DNA from: Pseudomonadota bacterium | GTDB taxonomy: Bacteria > Pseudomonadota > Gammaproteobacteria > Burkholderiales > Thiobacillaceae | Reading direction: 5' to 3' | NCBI GenBank assembly: GCA_021847385.1 | Contig: JAJZTV010000025.1 | Span: forward strand, 1 to 14,826 | DNA length: 14,826 nt | Part shown: positions 1 to 5,852 of the stretch, in pieces | Layout of the letters: every line of letters starts with the position of its first letter | Position numbering within the stretch: position 1 is the first letter of the stretch | The notes under the pieces: model-generated | Database searches by the model: none | The model's input: the letters and a program-made list of their open reading frames with translations, nothing else | Told to the model about the DNA's origin: nothing | Translations under genes and position numbers: made by a program

Positions 1-888
1 GTTGTCGAAGCTCATCGAGTCGGAACCGTCGGTGCCGACCATGGGCCGCACGTCGGCCATGTTCGGAATCAGCGGCGATTCGAACTTGCGCTCGCGCGCG
101 CGCGACCAATTGCGGTTGCCCTGCACCGTGTTGATCTCGCCGTTGTGGGCCAGGTAGCGGAAAGGCTGGGCCAAGCGCCACTCGGGCCAGGTGTTGGTCG
201 AGAAGCGCTGGTGGAAGACCGCCAGCGAAGAGGCGAAGCGCTCGTCGTTCAGGTCGCCGTAGAAGGTGGCCAGGTAGCACGGCATGACCAGGCCTTTGTA
301 GGAAATGACCTGGCCCGACAGCGTCGGGATATAAAAGGTGGCATCGTCGGCCCGCACGGCCTTTTCCACCTTGCGCCGCGCGATGTACAACTTGCGCTCG
401 AAGATGGTGGCATCGATGTTGTCCGGACAATTGACGAAGACCTGCTCGATGGTCGGCAGCGACTTCTTGGCATATTCGCCGAGCACGGATTCATCGGTCG
501 GCACGGCGCGGAAGCCGGCCAGCGCCAAACCTTCGGCCTTGAGTTCGCTGGCCAACAAATCGCGGGCGCGCTGCGCCTTGGCCGCCTCGCGATTGAGGAA
601 GACCAGGCCGGCGGCATAGCGCTCGGTCAGCTTGAAACCGTTGTCGGCCGCGACGGCGCGCAAGAAGGTATCCGGTTTCTTGAACAACAGGCCGCAGCCA
701 TCGCCCGACTTGCCATCGGCCGCCACGGCGCCGCGGTGGGTCATGCAGGTCAGGGAGGAAATCGCCGTCTGCACCAGCCAATGCGTGGCCTTGTCGTCCA
801 ACTGCGCGATCAGGCCGAAGCCGCAGCTATCTTGCTCAAAACTCGGGCTATAAAGCGTACCCGCAAGCCAACCTTGTCGATCTTCCAT
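1..888 (-). CDS. gltB: Glutamate synthase (NADPH) large subunit, N-terminal part (partial)
   Basis: Glutamate synthase makes two glutamates from glutamine and 2-oxoglutarate in the cytoplasm, with the small subunit GltD supplying electrons. I translated the minus strand from ATG at 888; the frame stays open for 296 codons to the window edge, so the gene is 3'-truncated only by the window. The visible part is the class II glutamine amidotransferase domain. Cys22 in the SCGFG motif would become the N-terminal nucleophile after removal of a 21-residue propeptide. MTHRGA (after the Cys), GDGCG, the FHQRFSTNTWP stretch and YLAHNGEINT are all typical of GltB. The start has no clear Shine-Dalgarno; an A-rich run (AAAAAACAAA) precedes it. 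Codons just upstream offer no better in-frame start. It lies downstream of metY on the same strand but has its own promoter candidate. gltD is expected beyond the left edge but is not visible. Confidence 0.95.
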   Translation of the reverse strand, partial: MEDRQGWLAGTLYSPSFEQDSCGFGLIAQLDDKATHWLVQTAISSLTCMTHRGAVAADGKSGDGCGLLFKKPDTFLRAVAADNGFKLTERYAAGLVFLNREAAKAQRARDLLASELKAEGLALAGFRAVPTDESVLGEYAKKSLPTIEQVFVNCPDNIDATIFERKLYIARRKVEKAVRADDATFYIPTLSGQVISYKGLVMPCYLATFYGDLNDERFASSLAVFHQRFSTNTWPEWRLAQPFRYLAHNGEINTVQGNRNWSRARERKFESPLIPNMADVRPMVGTDGSDSMSFDN

Positions 889-930
889 TTTGTTTTTTAG
901 AAACCCGAAAACTCTGGATAAAGGGCGGGA

Positions 931-960
931 ATTCTAGCGCGTTCAAGGGCTTGGCGCCAA
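931..960 (-). promoter_or_regulatory. Candidate sigma70 promoter of gltB
   Basis: On the minus strand, TTGGCG (960-955) is followed by an 18-nt spacer and TAGAAT (936-931), matching the -35 and -10 consensus at 4/6 and 5/6 positions. Transcription would begin near 924, leaving a leader of about 36 nt before the gltB ATG at 888. The -35 box lies inside a 16-bp palindrome. Predicted from sequence only. Confidence 0.5.
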
Positions 961-963
961 GCC
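948..963. promoter_or_regulatory. 16-bp perfect palindrome over the gltB -35 box (candidate operator)
   Basis: GGCTTGGCGCCAAGCC is identical to its own reverse complement, with no spacer. It covers the -35 element of the predicted gltB promoter, the position expected of a dimeric repressor site. The cognate regulator cannot be named. A palindrome this long could occur once in a 15-kb window with modest probability, so the location is the main argument. Confidence 0.4.
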
Positions 964-984
964 GGAACGAAGAGAATGTGCTGG

Positions 985-1015
985 ATGGCAATGCCCCGAT
1001 GCGGGGCATTGCCAT
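985..1015 (-). terminator. 14-bp perfect hairpin after metY (terminator-like, no U-tract)
   Basis: ATGGCAATGCCCC (985-997) pairs perfectly with GGGGCATTGCCAT (1003-1015). An extra G-C pair closes a 3-nt loop, giving a 14-bp stem. It begins 12 nt after the metY stop codon in the direction of transcription and lies before the gltB promoter. The sequence following it on the minus strand has no run of U, so it is not a canonical intrinsic terminator. It may protect the mRNA 3' end or work with Rho. Confidence 0.55.
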
Positions 1016-1027
1016 GAGGTGGGTCCG

Positions 1028-2305
1028 TCAGGCCCGAGTGGCAGCCAGGGCCTGCTCCAGATCGGCCATGATGTCATCGATATGCTCGATGCCGATCGAC
1101 AGGCGCACCATGTCTTCCGACACGCCGGCCCGTTTCATCTCGTCCGGGCTGAGTTGACGGTGGGTGGTCGAGGCCGGATGGCAGGCAAGCGACTTGGCAT
1201 CGCCGATATTGACCAGGCGCACGACCAGATTAAGCGCATCGATAAAGCGGCTACCGGCCTCACGCCCGCCCTTGATGCCGAAGGACAGGATGCCGGAAGC
1301 GCGCCCGCCCATGTATTTATCGACCAAGGGCCGGCTCTCGTGGCCCGGCAGGCCGGCATAGTTGACCCATTCGATCTGTGGCTGGCCTTGCAGGAATTCC
1401 GCCACTTTCAGGCTGTTCTGGCAGATCCGCTCCATGCGTAGCGGCATCGTTTCGATGCCCTGCAGGATCAGGAAGCTGTTGAACGGCGAGATCGCCGCGC
1501 CCATGTTGCGCAACGGCACCACCCGCGCCCGGCCGATATAGGCCGCCGGGCCAAGCGCCTCGGTATAGACCACGCCGTGGTAGGACACGTCGGGCTCGTT
1601 CAGCCGCTTGAAGCGGGCCTTATGCTCGGCCCAGGGGAACTTGCCGGAATCGACGATGCAGCCGCCGATGGAGTTGCCGTGGCCACCCATGTATTTGGTC
1701 AGCGCATGCACCACGATATCGGCACCATGCTCGAACGGCCGGCACAAGCACGGCGTCGGCACGGTATTGTCGACGATCAGCGGCACACCATGGCGATGCG
1801 CCACCTCTGCCAGGGCACCGATATCGACCACATTGCCCAAAGGGTTGCCGATCGATTCGCAGTAGACCGCCTTGGTGCGCGCGTCGATCAGCCGATCGAA
1901 GCTGGCCGGGTCGCGATGATCGGCAAAACGCGCCTCGATGCCATATTGCGGCAAGGTATGGGCAAACAGGTTGTAGGTGCCGCCATAGAGCGTGCCGCTG
2001 GTAACGATGTTATCGCCAGCCTCGGCGATGGTCATGATGGCATAGGTGATGGCCGCCATGCCCGAAGACAGGGCCAAGGCGCCGATGCCGCCCTCCATGG
2101 CCGCCACCCGTTTTTCCAGCACGTCGCTGGTGGGATTCATGATCCGGGTATAGATATTGCCCTGCACCTTGAGATCGAACAGATCGGCGCCGTGCTGGGT
2201 ATCGTCGAAGGCGTACGACGTGGTTTGATAGATCGGCACCGCAACCGACTTGGTGGTGGGATCGGGGCCATAGCCGCTGTGCACGGCCAGCGTTTCGAGT
2301 TGCAT
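1028..2305 (-). CDS. metY: O-acetylhomoserine aminocarboxypropyltransferase (sulfhydrylase), PLP enzyme
   Basis: A cytoplasmic fold-type I PLP enzyme of the Cys/Met metabolism family. It should join O-acetylhomoserine with sulfide (or methanethiol) to give homocysteine (or methionine) and acetate, the direct sulfhydrylation route. The 425 residues fit the usual length of O-acetylhomoserine sulfhydrylases (about 425-435); O-succinylhomoserine enzymes (MetZ) are nearer 400. Visible motifs are the N-terminal TLAVHSGYGPDPTT, Tyr52/Arg54 in YTRIMNP (phosphate contact from the neighbouring subunit), SSGMAA at about 80-85, Asp179 in IVDN, and the Schiff-base Lys204 in ALTKY-GGHG. The start is well supported by AGGGAGGT (2320-2313), 7 nt before the ATG. 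It has its own promoter candidate with inverted repeats, and a hairpin follows the stop. Substrate choice (acetyl versus succinyl) is inferred from family resemblance. Confidence 0.93.
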   Translation of the reverse strand: MQLETLAVHSGYGPDPTTKSVAVPIYQTTSYAFDDTQHGADLFDLKVQGNIYTRIMNPTSDVLEKRVAAMEGGIGALALSSGMAAITYAIMTIAEAGDNIVTSGTLYGGTYNLFAHTLPQYGIEARFADHRDPASFDRLIDARTKAVYCESIGNPLGNVVDIGALAEVAHRHGVPLIVDNTVPTPCLCRPFEHGADIVVHALTKYMGGHGNSIGGCIVDSGKFPWAEHKARFKRLNEPDVSYHGVVYTEALGPAAYIGRARVVPLRNMGAAISPFNSFLILQGIETMPLRMERICQNSLKVAEFLQGQPQIEWVNYAGLPGHESRPLVDKYMGGRASGILSFGIKGGREAGSRFIDALNLVVRLVNIGDAKSLACHPASTTHRQLSPDEMKRAGVSEDMVRLSIGIEHIDDIMADLEQALAATRA

Positions 2306-2328
2306 CGTTATTACCTCCCTGTTGTGTA

Positions 2329-2346
2329 AGTGAACGATTATTCACT
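2329..2346. promoter_or_regulatory. Inverted repeat AGTGAA-N6-TTCACT over the metY -10 and start site
   Basis: Six-base arms AGTGAA (2329-2334) and TTCACT (2341-2346) are perfect complements separated by 6 nt. The element spans the predicted -10 box and start site of metY. The half-sites TGAA/TTCA recall the MetR-type consensus TGAA-N5-TTCA of enterobacterial methionine genes, but the spacer here is one base longer, so assignment to a MetR-like LysR regulator is speculative. Confidence 0.4.
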
Positions 2347-2365
2347 ATTTTCATGGCCCTGTCAT
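2337..2365 (-). promoter_or_regulatory. Candidate sigma70 promoter of metY
   Basis: On the minus strand, ATGACA (2365-2360), a 17-nt spacer and AATAAT (2342-2337) match the consensus boxes at 5/6 each with optimal spacing. The start site would fall near 2330, leaving a leader of about 25 nt with a strong Shine-Dalgarno. The promoter overlaps the last codons of the upstream AddB-like gene. Each box sits inside a separate inverted repeat. Confidence 0.6.
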
Positions 2366-2368
2366 GAA
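2350..2368. promoter_or_regulatory. Inverted repeat TTCATG-N7-CATGAA over the metY -35 box
   Basis: TTCATG (2350-2355) and CATGAA (2363-2368) are perfect 6-base complements separated by 7 nt and cover the predicted -35 box of metY. With the neighbouring AGTGAA/TTCACT repeat it forms a pair of TGAA/TTCA-containing elements about 20 nt apart, centre to centre. This second repeat also includes the stop codon of the upstream gene, so part of it is constrained by coding sequence. Confidence 0.35.
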
Positions 2369-5046
2369 GTGGGAGTCCAGTCGCGCCGGCACAGGCCGCG
2401 CATTTCGCACTGCCGGCAGAGCGAGGCGCCACCGTGGGCCGGCAGGGCGGCGCCGGCGGCGAGGGCGCCGAAAGCAGCGGCAAACCGTGCCGCCTCGGCG
2501 GCGGCCGCCTCGGCCAGGCCGTCTTTCCAGGCCAGCCAAGCCGGCTTGTCCTCGTCCAGCACGACGAAGCCCGCCTCGGCCGCATCGGTCAGCCAGGCAT
2601 AACACGGCAACTGCACGTCTTCGCCCGGCTGCTTGAGCTTGTGGCGCAGCGTTTGTACGGCATTGGTCTTGTAATCGAGTACCGCCAAGCCGCCCGGCCC
2701 GCTGTCGAGCCGATCCAGCCGACCTTCCAGCAGGATTTCCGCCTCGCCGACCGCAACGGCTTGGCTCGCCTTGGCCTCGGCCTTCACAAAGCGGTGGCCC
2801 TGGCCCTCCCAGCCCAAGGCCCAGTCGAGATAGGCGGCCTGCCGCCGCTGCCAACGCAGGCGCCAGGCCTCGGCCAAATACTGTTGCTGTCCGGCTTGGG
2901 TAAACACCGCATTCACCGCCGAAGCCAGGGCCGCCTCCAATGTGGCCCGATCCGAACCGGTCAAAATGGGGTGATCTTCATGGAATTTCGCCAAAGCTGC
3001 GTGGATCAGGGTGCCATAATCCCGCTTATCCATTTCTTCCGGCACCTCGTCCAGCTCGTTCAGGCCGAGCAAATGCCGGGCATAAAACAAATAGGGGCAA
3101 GCCACCAGACTCTGCCATGCGCTCACCGACACCCGCGCCGGCAGGCCAGCGGCCCGCGGCGCGGCCGGTGCCGACAGTCCGGGCAGGGCGTCCAAGCCGG
3201 CCACCGGCTCGGCGTAGCGCACGACCGGCCGACGCAGGCCCCGGCCGAACCGGGCGCGATGCCACAAGTCCAGGGTTTCCAGCCATGGACTCGGCGCCAC
3301 CGGCTCACCGTCGCGCTGCGCCTGCCAGATCGCGGCGATTTGCGGCGTGCGCGCCAGCACGTCGGCCAGCGCCGCTTGCAATTCGGCCTCTTTCTCGGCC
3401 TGGGTTGGCAGACCCAGCTCGCGACGCACGGCCTCATTGAATAGCCCCGGTGTGGCCCGCTCCGGCAAGCGGGCGACATCGGCCCCGAGCAGCAGCACGG
3501 CATCGAACTCGCGCAGACGGGCGGCGCGCAAATGCGTCAGACGCAGCGGGCTTTCCACACGGTCGTCGACGAAGGTCAGTTGATCCAATTGCAGCAAGAG
3601 CCAGCGCCGCCATTCGGCGAAGCGGTAGACGGCCATACCGTCCGCCTTTGGGCTTCGGCCGCTGCGCTTGGCGCCGCCCGGGTCGGCATGCGCCTCCGCC
3701 GAATCTTCGTTTTCGGCCCGCAGGCGGCGGAGCAACGCGAGAAGTTGCTGCCCGGCCAAGTCGGCCTCGAACGCCGGCACCGCGCCGAGCATTTCCAGGG
3801 CTTGCAGCAAGCGCTCTTGCCAAGCCGCCAGCGGCAGACGCTTCGCAGCAAATAGGGCACGCGCCGCCTGCATGCGATTCAATACCGCCACCGCCTCGGC
3901 CAGGCCCGACTGTCGAGCCAACTGCAGCATGCGCTCCCAGCCCTCCACCACGCCGTGCCGGCGCAGCGCCAACTCCAGGCCACTCGCCGCCGCACGCCGG
4001 GTTTGCGGCGCCAAATCGGCGAACAGATACGGCGATTTCAAGAAATCGAGCAGATCGCGGTAATAGCAGTCGTCCTGCAATAGGCCGAACCAGCGGTCGA
4101 GCACATGGCTCACCGCCGCGGTACTGAAGGTCCAGCCGGTTTCGTCCTGGACCAAGATTTGCCGCCGCTCGAGCAAGGCGCGCAGCCGCCGCGCGAGCAC
4201 TCGGTCGAGGGCGACGATGCCGATGCGTTCGCGCCCTTCGGCCAACCAAAGCCGCACCTGGGCCTCGGCCATGCGTGCGGCCTGCTCGATACCGCCGGCG
4301 CCATAGCAAGCGATGGCATCGTCCAGCCGCACCGCCTCGCCTGGCGTGCCCCCGCCGCCCCAGGCCTCGGTCAATGCAGCCAGTCGACCGGGATAGGCCG
4401 GGACGATCGGCAGCGGGATCACCCGCTGGCGCTCGCCGTAGCGGGCCAGGAAAGTCCGCTCGACCCCACTCAGCCCAGGCAGGTCGAGATGATAAAGCGG
4501 CACTGCGGCATGGCTCGCCAACCAGGCCAAGCGCTCGGCATAGTCGCGCCCGGCATCGGGGCGCGCCAGCCGCTGGAAGGCATGCCAGAGCTCATGCGCC
4601 AATCTCGCCTCCAAGCCCATCGCCGCCCCCAGCTTGCGCCGGTAGGCCCGCTCCAGACCGGCCTGGAAGGCCGCGAAATTTTCGGGCAACGCCTGCTGGT
4701 TATCGCCAAGTTCGCGCAGCAGCCGAGCCAACTCCATGGCAGCCGGCCACAACTGGCGCTCGTGCAAGTGCCCCGCCCGGCGCAAAAAGCCGTAAATGTC
4801 GGCCAGACGCCGGCTATCCGGCTCCGCCGCCGGCCTGTTCGGCACCGTTGCGGCCAGCGCCGGCAGGGTCAAACAGCGCGGCGGCACTATGACCGGCACA
4901 GCCAAAACCTGTCTTAGGCCGGCCAGGAAGTCGCGCGCAGCGGCATGGTGCGGCACCAATACGGTCAATGCCGAAAAATCGGGCGACGCCTCCCCCGCCT
5001 CATCCAAGAATCGGCGTGCAGCAGCGGCAAAGGGCGAGATCGGCAT
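2362..5046 (-). CDS. AddB-like PD-(D/E)XK nuclease, probable DNA repair protein
   Basis: Resembles the family of roughly 900-residue proteins related to AddB, the nuclease/inactive-helicase subunit of AddAB, which processes double-strand breaks for recombination. Numbering is from ATG at 5046 (894 aa). The N-terminal two-thirds is helicase-like but shows no Walker A motif where AddB often has one; FDAVLLLGADVARLP (about 514-528) matches the UvrD-C-like part. The C-terminal nuclease has the RecB-type motifs: YGTLIH with His682, GRLDRLD with Asp778, LDYKT with Asp791 and Lys793, and VQLPCYAWL. Four cysteines fit an AddB-type 4Fe-4S staple: Cys650 (ACPYLFY) and Cys877, Cys880, Cys886 (C-x2-C-x5-C). 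A TTG at 5067 would add 7 residues, but TACAAT sits 6 nt before the ATG, which favours ATG and suggests a leaderless or very short leader. No AddA-type helicase gene is adjacent. An odd stretch of about 17 residues near 454-470 may be repeat-derived. Confidence 0.82.
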   Translation of the reverse strand: MPISPFAAAARRFLDEAGEASPDFSALTVLVPHHAAARDFLAGLRQVLAVPVIVPPRCLTLPALAATVPNRPAAEPDSRRLADIYGFLRRAGHLHERQLWPAAMELARLLRELGDNQQALPENFAAFQAGLERAYRRKLGAAMGLEARLAHELWHAFQRLARPDAGRDYAERLAWLASHAAVPLYHLDLPGLSGVERTFLARYGERQRVIPLPIVPAYPGRLAALTEAWGGGGTPGEAVRLDDAIACYGAGGIEQAARMAEAQVRLWLAEGRERIGIVALDRVLARRLRALLERRQILVQDETGWTFSTAAVSHVLDRWFGLLQDDCYYRDLLDFLKSPYLFADLAPQTRRAAASGLELALRRHGVVEGWERMLQLARQSGLAEAVAVLNRMQAARALFAAKRLPLAAWQERLLQALEMLGAVPAFEADLAGQQLLALLRRLRAENEDSAEAHADPGGAKRSGRSPKADGMAVYRFAEWRRWLLLQLDQLTFVDDRVESPLRLTHLRAARLREFDAVLLLGADVARLPERATPGLFNEAVRRELGLPTQAEKEAELQAALADVLARTPQIAAIWQAQRDGEPVAPSPWLETLDLWHRARFGRGLRRPVVRYAEPVAGLDALPGLSAPAAPRAAGLPARVSVSAWQSLVACPYLFYARHLLGLNELDEVPEEMDKRDYGTLIHAALAKFHEDHPILTGSDRATLEAALASAVNAVFTQAGQQQYLAEAWRLRWQRRQAAYLDWALGWEGQGHRFVKAEAKASQAVAVGEAEILLEGRLDRLDSGPGGLAVLDYKTNAVQTLRHKLKQPGEDVQLPCYAWLTDAAEAGFVVLDEDKPAWLAWKDGLAEAAAAEAARFAAAFGALAAGAALPAHGGASLCRQCEMRGLCRRDWTPTS

Positions 5047-5118
5047 GGCCGCATTGTAGTGGCGCAAGGGCCCCGACCGAAAATCCCGCGCCAGCCTAAC
5101 GCACCACGAAAACCAGGC

Positions 5119-5144
5119 AAAAAAAACCCCGGGGATACCGGGGT
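5119..5144 (-). terminator. Intrinsic terminator of the candidate small RNA
   Basis: On the minus strand, ACCCCGG (5144-5138), a 5-nt loop and CCGGGGT (5132-5126) form a perfect 7-bp GC-rich stem. Eight consecutive U follow in the transcript (5126-5119, the first also closing the stem). This is a textbook Rho-independent terminator for leftward transcription. It lies upstream of, and in the same direction as, the AddB-like gene, so it must end a transcript that begins to its right. Confidence 0.85.
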
Positions 5145-5273
5145 GAAGAGAGGAGGATGTCGGCCGCGCCCGTTCAGGCAGGCAACCGACAATCCCAAAC
5201 GACCGCCAGATGGCTTCGAGCGACCGCAGGGATGCAGTGGATCGCGCTCATGCGCAATTCCAGAAATTGCGAT
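5119..5273 (-). ncRNA. Candidate small RNA of about 150 nt
   Basis: No convincing gene explains the strong leftward terminator, yet a consensus-like promoter lies about 150 nt upstream. The predicted transcript begins near 5273-5268 and opens with a perfect 7-bp hairpin CGCAATT/AATTGCG (5271-5253). It continues with a GTCGG/CCGAC-closed stem (5190-5159) and then a CU-rich stretch UCCUCCUCUCUUC (about 5157-5145) just before the terminator. That stretch resembles the anti-Shine-Dalgarno end of 16S rRNA and could base-pair with ribosome binding sites, as CU-rich seeds do in several known sRNAs. The transcript contains a 25-codon ORF (5251-5174) with a weak Shine-Dalgarno. It could therefore also be a leader-peptide attenuator for the AddB-like gene, or a small protein mRNA. 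I recognise no Rfam family. Confidence 0.5.
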
Positions 5274-5276
5274 ACC

Positions 5277-5305
5277 AATGTACGAATAGTGACCTCTCTT
5301 GTCAA
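5277..5305 (-). promoter_or_regulatory. Candidate sigma70 promoter of the small RNA
   Basis: On the minus strand, a perfect -35 box TTGACA (5305-5300) is followed by a 17-nt spacer and TACATT (5282-5277, 4/6 to TATAAT). The expected start lies at 5273-5268, at the base of the first hairpin of the predicted transcript. It is divergent from the grxD promoter, whose -35 begins 48 bp away. Confidence 0.55.
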
Positions 5306-5322
5306 ATGGTTATTGCCGTTTC

Positions 5323-5340
5323 ACTTAAGTAGCCCCTAGG
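5323..5340. promoter_or_regulatory. Two short palindromes between divergent promoters
   Basis: ACTTAAGT (5323-5330) and CCTAGG (5335-5340) are perfect palindromes 4 bp apart. They lie between the leftward small-RNA promoter and the rightward grxD promoter, a location suited to a shared regulator. No regulator can be named from the sequence. Confidence 0.25.
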
Positions 5341-5352
5341 TCTTTCTACGCG

Positions 5353-5382
5353 TTGCCAGGGGTTTTCCAGGGCCTCTATAAT
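5353..5382 (+). promoter_or_regulatory. Candidate sigma70 promoter of grxD
   Basis: TTGCCA (5353-5358, 5/6) and a perfect TATAAT (5377-5382) are separated by 18 nt. The start site would lie near 5389, giving a leader of about 40 nt before the grxD ATG at 5429. A Shine-Dalgarno TGAGGA lies at 5412-5417. Confidence 0.7.
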
Positions 5383-5428
5383 CAATTCCCGAGCAAAATG
5401 ATAGGTTTTAGTGAGGATTCAAAACGTT

Positions 5429-5743
5429 ATGGATATTCAAGCCCTTATCCGCGAACAGGTCAGCAACCACCCGGTCGTGCTGTATATGAAAGGCACCCCC
5501 CAGTTTCCGCAATGTGGTTTTTCCGCCACGGCGACACAAATACTCAAGGCCTGCGGCGTCACGGATTTTTTCTCGGTCAACGTGCTGGAAAACCCGGAAA
5601 TCCGCGAAGGCGTTAAGCAATTCGCCAATTGGCCGACCATCCCTCAGCTCTATATCCAGGGCCAATTCGTCGGTGGCGCGGACATCATGCGTGAGCTCTA
5701 TCAATCCGGCGAGTTGCAAAAACTGCTGAATGCCGCGGCCTGA
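5429..5743 (+). CDS. grxD: Monothiol glutaredoxin, Grx4 family
   Basis: A 104-residue cytosolic glutaredoxin of the monothiol CGFS type. Such proteins bind a 2Fe-2S cluster with glutathione, often with BolA, and pass it to target proteins. The sequence shows PVVLYMKGTP near the N-terminus, the active site FPQCGFS, and the glutathione-binding NWPTIPQLYI and GGADIMREL segments. The length is normal for Grx4. A GTG at 5411 would add six residues, but it falls on the Shine-Dalgarno TGAGGA, so ATG at 5429 is preferred. It has a strong promoter of its own and no obvious tie to the chemotaxis genes 110 bp downstream. No intrinsic terminator follows it. Confidence 0.96.
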   Translation: MDIQALIREQVSNHPVVLYMKGTPQFPQCGFSATATQILKACGVTDFFSVNVLENPEIREGVKQFANWPTIPQLYIQGQFVGGADIMRELYQSGELQKLLNAAA

Positions 5744-5777
5744 TCTGCCGCTAAATCATCGGCCCGATCCGCGCCAG

Positions 5778-5804
5778 TAAAGGCTTGCGCACCGGGACCG
5801 AATG
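5778..5804 (+). promoter_or_regulatory. Candidate sigma28 (FliA) promoter before the chemotaxis operon
   Basis: TAAA (5778-5781), a 15-nt spacer and ACCGAATG (5797-5804) fit the flagellar sigma28 pattern TAAA-N15-GCCGATAA in the -35 core, the spacing and the CCGA core of the -10. The last three -10 bases do not match. It lies about 50 nt before the first chemotaxis gene. This is the best promoter-like signal I see in the 109-bp gap. Confidence 0.35.
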
Positions 5805-5852
5805 AAATTAAGGTGCGAGATGGCATGAAAAAACCGCCAAAGGGGTCAGCAC

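Noticed and set aside
145..900. Long plus-strand ORF (251 codons) opposite gltB
   Set aside because: The opposite strand encodes an unmistakable GltB amidotransferase domain; the plus frame is a GC-rich antisense shadow with no recognisable motifs.
1577..2329. Plus-strand ORF (250 codons) opposite metY
   Set aside because: Antisense to the well-supported metY coding frame; composition is typical of a complementary-strand shadow.
5157..5339. Plus-strand 60-codon ORF with AGGAGG directly before its ATG
   Set aside because: The AGGAGG abuts the ATG with no spacer, no promoter precedes it, and the same bases are better explained as the complement of the CU-rich tract of the leftward RNA.
5411..5431. 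GTG start giving grxD six extra residues
   Set aside because: The GTG overlaps the Shine-Dalgarno used by the ATG at 5429, and the extra residues do not fit the family.
5744..5777. Possible terminator after grxD (ATCGG-C-CCGAT)
   Set aside because: Only a 1-nt spacer between arms and no U-tract; cannot form a stable hairpin.
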